Positions 5,766-8,967 of a stretch of DNA of 8,967 nt are shown piece after piece. Source of the stretch: an uncultured Oxalobacteraceae bacterium. GTDB lineage: Bacteria; Pseudomonadota; Gammaproteobacteria; Burkholderiales; Burkholderiaceae. The position numbers were made by a program, and so were the translations under genes. How positions within the stretch are numbered: the first letter of the stretch is position 1; each line of letters begins with the position of its first letter. The stretch spans positions 1 to 8,967 of the forward strand of contig CAMLDH010000139.1 in NCBI GenBank assembly GCA_946478765.1. Reading direction: 5' to 3'. Under the pieces are notes generated by a model. That model was not told where the DNA came from. It did no database searches and saw nothing but the letters and a program-made list of their open reading frames with translations.

Positions 5766-7126
5766 CGTTTAAGCGCCTCCTGGCGCTGAATACTGCGCCG
5801 AAGCTTTTGCAACTGCGGATGATGTTCTCCCAATGCTGCGCCGAGGCTACGCAAAAGCATTTCAGCTTCATGTGCTTGGTAGTTGCCTTGATCCACCCAT
5901 TCAGTCAATCGCTGCAAGTCGGCTTTCTCGCTTACAGGTGGCTGTGGGTCGACCATCATTACACTTTGCATGACATCTCCACTTGGCTCGCCATAGGTCA
6001 TTGCCAGCGGTGGCGCTGCAATAATCTTCCCGCTTGCGTCCGGGCCAACAATGCGGATATCTTCTCGTTTTACGGTACTCAATACTTGTGGGCTATGAGT
6101 CGTCACGATAAATTGCGTGTTCTGAAATGTTCGTACTAGGTCCGCCAGGATGTGTTGTTGCCATGCTGGATGAAGATGCAAATCAACTTCGTCAATCAGC
6201 GCGATAGCGGGCAAGTCCAGCGGATTCATGATCGGCATGCCCTCCGTCACCATTCGGCTATTTGCTTGCGCCATACGTCGAGCGAGATCCATTACAAGTC
6301 CCATCACCACGCGGTAGCCATCGCTGAGCTGATTAATTCGCAGCGTGCGAGTCACGCCATCGGAAATCGTTCGATCGATTACGAAGCGTAGCGGACGGAT
6401 TTCAGTTCGCGGATTGCTAAAGCCATCAGGCAGCATGCGTACGATGGCATCACGAACCAATTGAAGTTCAGTCAACCGATAGTCAAAATCACGCTTGGAT
6501 TCCTTCTCCCGGCGTTCTTGATCTTCCATCGCGCTAAACCACTCAAACGCCGCACGAAAACGTGAATCTGGGTCCAACGCACCTGCCAACGCTTCGAAGC
6601 GTGAGAATTGTTTTTTAAAGCCGCGACGACGTTGAACTTCCTCGCGAATAGCGCGATTTGTACCGTAATACGCAATAACCGGAAGGAAATATTCACCGCC
6701 TTCCGCGTCCGTTTGTACCAAGTTCAGAGTAAATTCATCGATCTGTTTCAAACCCGTTGTGAGCGAGCCGTCGAGATCTTCAGAAAGTGCGTTCTTGATT
6801 GCAGAAACCTTAATGGAACCATCGCGCCGACGCCCCCCTGACCAGACAACAGGCCCGCCATTTCGGTCTCTTGCTTCCCACGACAGTGCCATGAAGGGCT
6901 CTCGATGCTCCCGTTCATTAATACGGATATCAGTATCCTTGGTTGTTCGCCCTGAAACGCCCGGTAGTTTTGTCAAATACCGTCCAAAGCCGATAGCTAT
7001 CGCATCGAGAATCGCAGTCTTACCTGCACCATTTTCGGCAATGATCACGGTTAGTTTTGAGCCAAATTCAACGTCTAAATCCTCAAAACAGCGGAAATTG
7101 CGCAATCGTATGCGTTCTAGCCTCAT
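5762..7126 (-). CDS. ptuA: ABC/AAA-type ATPase, PtuA-like (Septu sensor/regulator)
   Basis: Cytosolic ATPase of the AAA_21/OLD-like ABC group, 454 aa, expected to sense infection and control the HNH nuclease. Motifs in order: N-terminal [16 protein letters not shown] (2-17), Walker A ENGAGKT (31-37), YYGTNR (153-158), charged helical insertion [12 protein letters not shown] (202-213), ABC signature LSDG (267-270), Walker [14 protein letters not shown] (308-320) with catalytic Glu313, and the switch histidine TTHSP (342-346). There is no TOPRIM nuclease domain after the ATPase, which separates it from OLD proteins and fits PtuA. The C-terminal 60 residues are helical. The start at 7126 overlaps the preceding stop (ATGA) and the stop overlaps the HNH start (ATGA), indicating translational coupling and fixed stoichiometry. 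All ATPase motifs are intact. A similar ATPase occurs in the Ec78-type retron, but no reverse transcriptase is present here. Confidence 0.88.
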   Translation of the reverse strand: MRLERIRLRNFRCFEDLDVEFGSKLTVIIAENGAGKTAILDAIAIGFGRYLTKLPGVSGRTTKDTDIRINEREHREPFMALSWEARDRNGGPVVWSGGRRRDGSIKVSAIKNALSEDLDGSLTTGLKQIDEFTLNLVQTDAEGGEYFLPVIAYYGTNRAIREEVQRRRGFKKQFSRFEALAGALDPDSRFRAAFEWFSAMEDQERREKESKRDFDYRLTELQLVRDAIVRMLPDGFSNPRTEIRPLRFVIDRTISDGVTRTLRINQLSDGYRVVMGLVMDLARRMAQANSRMVTEGMPIMNPLDLPAIALIDEVDLHLHPAWQQHILADLVRTFQNTQFIVTTHSPQVLSTVKREDIRIVGPDASGKIIAAPPLAMTYGEPSGDVMQSVMMVDPQPPVSEKADLQRLTEWVDQGNYQAHEAEMLLRSLGAALGEHHPQLQKLRRSIQRQEALKR

Positions 7127-7485
7127 AGGAGATCTCCTGGTTTCAGTGCTGTGGACAGCAAGTGTGATAAATCTAAGTTTATGCTCATCACGGCCCAGTC
7201 TGGCTCCTGCGTAAATGGTTTCGTGACATAGAACGGCCCCTCATGCTTCTCGCCGTTCACGAAAACAATGCCAAGAATAAATTTATCTTGCTGGTTCAAT
7301 CCGTAGAGAATCTTATTCCGAGTTACAGTAACAGTATTGCCCCCCTTCGCACGACCCTTGACCTCAATGTGCCGAGAAGCTAGTAATTTCCTATCTACAG
7401 CCTTCGGCAGACTGGTCACATCCCAACCGCACTTCTGAGAAGAGACATCAATCACTTCGTGACCGAGTTCGTATTCAGCGGCCAT
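7123..7485 (-). pseudogene. DUF3883 domain fragment, C-terminal remnant of a large helicase-type defence protein
   Basis: The 120-aa reading from ATG 7485 is a DUF3883-type domain. Asp22 in CGWDV and ExK in HIEVKGR (Glu41, Lys43) match the PD-(D/E)xK nuclease core. [24 protein letters not shown] (51-76) and [10 protein letters not shown] (82-91) complete the usual fold. From family knowledge such sequences normally close proteins of roughly 1,000 residues or more with an SF2 helicase front. Here only the last domain is present and homology stops near the ATG. The open frame runs upstream to 7596, but those residues overlap the ABM gene in another frame and are not expected to be real. No Shine-Dalgarno precedes ATG 7485. 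Its stop overlaps the ATPase start (ATGA), so translation through it could still feed the next gene. It is either a truncated relic or a small functional nuclease; the catalytic residues are retained. Confidence 0.7.
7127..7138 (-). promoter_or_regulatory. Palindromic ribosome-binding site of the ATPase gene
   Basis: The sequence directly before the ATPase ATG is AGGAGATCTCCT, a perfect 12-bp palindrome that contains the Shine-Dalgarno AGGAG. The site overlaps the last codons of the DUF3883 frame. Being fully self-complementary without a loop, it would favour duplexes between two transcripts or local pairing rather than a simple hairpin, and might dampen independent initiation. That effect is inference. 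Confidence 0.5.
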
Positions 7486-7528
7486 TATGTAGATAGCGGA
7501 AAAACCAAACCCGCAAGAGCCAGCGAAG

Positions 7529-7831
7529 TCAATCCGACTTGGCCAGCAACGTGAAATGCTCCACCGCCGGCGGACCCGCGAAAAACGGGCCGACAATCGC
7601 GCGCCATTCCTGGAACGCCGGCGATTGACGGAAATCGACCGTATGGTTTTCCAGCGTTTCCCAGAAAATCGTCAGGACATAACGCTCGGGCGATTCGATC
7701 CCTTTGTTGACCTCATAGCCGCGAAAACCCTTGGCCTTGGAGATGATCTGTTCGATGCCGTGCTGGATGGCGGCATCGAATTCCTGTTGTTTGCCCGGCT
7801 GGATGCGGATATCGGCGAGTTCGAGAATCAT
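7529..7831 (-). CDS. Antibiotic biosynthesis monooxygenase (ABM) domain protein
   Basis: Small single-domain protein of 100 aa with the ferredoxin-like ABM fold, usually a dimer; members include quinol monooxygenases and heme-degrading enzymes, but many have no known activity. Visible family pattern: [20 protein letters not shown] at the N-terminus, GFRGYEV at 35-41, the central strand [20 protein letters not shown] (51-70), [12 protein letters not shown] (73-84), and the terminal strand AVEHFTLL. Length is complete for the family, so the adjacent island has not removed coding sequence here. Start ATG 7831 has only a weak GGA before it. It follows the flavoprotein by 40 bp in the same direction, suggesting cotranscription and perhaps a shared redox role. 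Confidence 0.87.
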   Translation of the reverse strand: MILELADIRIQPGKQQEFDAAIQHGIEQIISKAKGFRGYEVNKGIESPERYVLTIFWETLENHTVDFRQSPAFQEWRAIVGPFFAGPPAVEHFTLLAKSD

Positions 7832-7871
7832 GCTTTTTCCATGTAGTGAGGGGAGAGCAATTATCCCATCT

Positions 7872-8967
7872 TCAACGCGACTCCAGCCAGCGCAGCGCGC
7901 CCAGGCCGGCCGCGCGGCCGCTGGCGAAGCAGGTGGTGAGCAGATAGCCGCCGGTGGGTGCTTCCCAATCGAGCATCTCTCCGGCGCAGAACAAGCCCGG
8001 CAGCGCGCGCACCATCAACTGCGCATCGAGCGCGTCGAACCCGACGCCGCCGGCGCTGCTGATCGCTTCATCGATCGGGCGCGCTGCATTCAGTCGCACC
8101 GGCAGCGCCTTGATCGCGGCGCCTAGGCGAGTCGCATCCTTGAAGTCTTCCGCCGGCACCAGTTCACGCAACAGTCCCGCCTTCACGCCGTGAATGCCGA
8201 CCCGGCTTTGCAAGTGGCTCGCCATCGAGCGCGAACCGCGCGGGTGGGCGATTTCATCGATCACGCGCTGCAGCGTTTTGCCGGGCGCCAGATCGAGTTG
8301 CAATGTTGCCGCCCCATGGGCGCCGATCCGGTCGCGCAGCGGCGCGGATAATGCATAGATCAGGCTGCCTTCAACGCCTGTTGCGGTCACCACGAATTCG
8401 CCCTGGCGCTGCTGCGTGTGTCCTGCTAAATCGGTCACCGTCGCGACCACCGATTTCACCGGATGCCCGGCAAAGCGTGTTGCGAAGTGCGTGCTCCAGC
8501 GGGCATCGAAGCCGCAGTTCGCAGGCTGCAGGGCCGCGACCGCAATCCCTTGCTGCGCCAGCAGCGGCACCCAAGCGCCATCGGAGCCCAGGCGCGCCCA
8601 ACTGCCACCGCCCAGCGCCAGCACCACCGCATCGGCGCGGATCGCGCGTTCGCCATCCGGCGTCGCAAAGCGCAACATGCCGTCTGCCGCTGCGCCATCC
8701 CAGCCACACCAACGATGCCGCATATGAAAATGCACGCCGGCGGCGCGCAAGCGATGCAGCCACGCGCGCAACAGCGGTGCGGCCTTCATGTCGGTTGGGA
8801 ATACGCGGCCGGACGTGCCGACAAAGGTGTCGATGCCGAGCGCATGGATCCAGTCGCGCAGCGCCTGCGGCCCGAATGCGGCGAGCAGAGGTGCGATCTG
8901 CGGCTGGCGCACGCCGTAGCGCGACAGGAACGCGTCCAGCGGTTCCGCGTGCGTGATGTTCATGCCG
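7872..8967 (-). CDS. NAD(P)/FAD-dependent oxidoreductase, HI0933/TIGR03862 type (5' end cut by window)
   Basis: Flavoprotein of the HI0933-like (BaiN/YhiN) superfamily, at least 364 aa visible. The window edge removes the first roughly 40-50 residues, including the expected FAD-binding GxGxxG. The first in-window Met (8963) is internal: it is preceded in frame by a Gly codon and reads GMNITHAEP, matching the family's GGMN.TH motif. Other visible marks are GTSGRVFPTDMKAAPLLRAW, the second nucleotide-related segment DAVVLALGGGSWARLGSDG, the mid-domain TGVEGSLIYALS, and the C-terminal FAD-contact region GLFCAGEMLDWEAPTGGYLLTTCFASGRAAG. The physiological substrate is unknown. Codon use is high-GC and chromosomal in character. 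It is the head of a possible minus-strand unit ABM-DUF3883-ATPase-HNH. Confidence 0.9.
   Translation of the reverse strand, partial: GMNITHAEPLDAFLSRYGVRQPQIAPLLAAFGPQALRDWIHALGIDTFVGTSGRVFPTDMKAAPLLRAWLHRLRAAGVHFHMRHRWCGWDGAAADGMLRFATPDGERAIRADAVVLALGGGSWARLGSDGAWVPLLAQQGIAVAALQPANCGFDARWSTHFATRFAGHPVKSVVATVTDLAGHTQQRQGEFVVTATGVEGSLIYALSAPLRDRIGAHGAATLQLDLAPGKTLQRVIDEIAHPRGSRSMASHLQSRVGIHGVKAGLLRELVPAEDFKDATRLGAAIKALPVRLNAARPIDEAISSAGGVGFDALDAQLMVRALPGLFCAGEMLDWEAPTGGYLLTTCFASGRAAGLGALRWLESR

Larger units (their letters stand above)
4952..7528 (-). other. Acquired defence island (approximate limits)
   Basis: The three minus-strand genes in this interval are visibly poorer in G+C than the chromosomal genes on both sides and use more A/T-ending codons. 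The right edge is sharp: the ABM gene ends at 7529 and a helicase-derived domain begins within about 45 bp, with its expected front portion missing. The left edge lies between the broken repeat near 4951 and the HNH stop at 5040. I found no integrase, transposase, tRNA or convincing flanking direct repeat, so the entry route (recombination between flanks, or later deletion of mobility genes) is unknown. The limits are inferred. Confidence 0.6.

Noticed and set aside
5762..7126. Retron (Ec78-type) defence system
   Set aside because: The ATPase and HNH proteins fit, but no reverse transcriptase and no msr/msd-like structured RNA region were found in the window.
5762..7126. OLD-family nuclease (Gabija GajA-like)
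   Set aside because: There is no TOPRIM domain after the ATPase motifs; the protein ends about 110 residues after the switch histidine.
7526..7540. AAGTC/GACTT stem over the ABM stop codon as a terminator
   Set aside because: Only 5 bp, AT-containing, and without an adjacent T-run on the minus strand; too weak to call.
7486..7596. Upstream extension of the DUF3883 frame into the ABM gene
   Set aside because: The added residues are read from ABM coding DNA in another frame and show no relation to DUF3883 proteins; they reflect the junction.
8303..8956. 217-codon + strand frame opposite the flavoprotein gene
   Set aside because: Its composition (Arg, Ser, Pro, Ala) is a typical shadow of a high-GC gene; the flavoprotein on the other strand has clear family motifs.
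1..8967. CRISPR array, tRNA, rRNA, transposase or integrase
   Set aside because: No regularly spaced repeats, cloverleaf-like sequence or recognisable recombinase motifs were seen on either strand.

Overview
The window reads as a chromosomal segment of a betaproteobacterium, most likely a Burkholderiales member near Oxalobacteraceae. The basis is moderately high GC, protein sequences typical of that group, and a small protein resembling the betaproteobacterial DUF6139 type. There is no rRNA, tRNA, CRISPR array, transposase, integrase or reverse transcriptase.

Region 1 (1-1554, + strand): a LysR-type regulator of the GcvA-like kind, a gene-poor AT-richer gap with a palindromic operator-like site, and a 128-residue protein of unknown function. 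Region 2 (1555-2345): hairpins, a short minus-strand gene (83 aa, probable DUF6139) with a strong Shine-Dalgarno, a terminator-like hairpin plus T7 on the + strand with no obvious gene to serve, and a good sigma70-like promoter about 190 bp upstream of the next gene. Region 3 (2346-4883, + strand): an exported alpha/beta hydrolase with a visible Ser-Asp-His triad and an unusual C-terminal extension, followed after 57 bp by a YegD-like Hsp70 ATPase-domain protein. A G+C-rich hairpin cluster follows.

Region 4 (about 4950-7528, - strand) is the accessory part. It reads (5'->3' on the minus strand) a 120-residue DUF3883-type domain, an ABC/AAA-type ATPase (PtuA-like) and a TIGR02646/PtuB-like HNH nuclease. 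The three genes are joined by two ATGA stop/start overlaps. The ATPase plus HNH pair is a Septu-type anti-phage defence module. The DUF3883 piece looks like the C-terminus of a large helicase-type defence protein whose front end is gone. It still keeps the D...ExK residues of a PD-(D/E)xK-like nuclease fold, so it may be a relic or a third working component. The block is poorer in G+C than its flanks and starts right after the stop codon of a housekeeping gene, as expected of an acquired island.

Region 5 (7529-8967, - strand): an antibiotic-biosynthesis-monooxygenase (ABM) family protein and a TIGR03862/HI0933-type flavoprotein cut by the window edge. All five minus-strand genes lie head to tail with short gaps and no clear terminator, so the defence genes may be read from the promoter of the flavoprotein-ABM pair, having lost their own.
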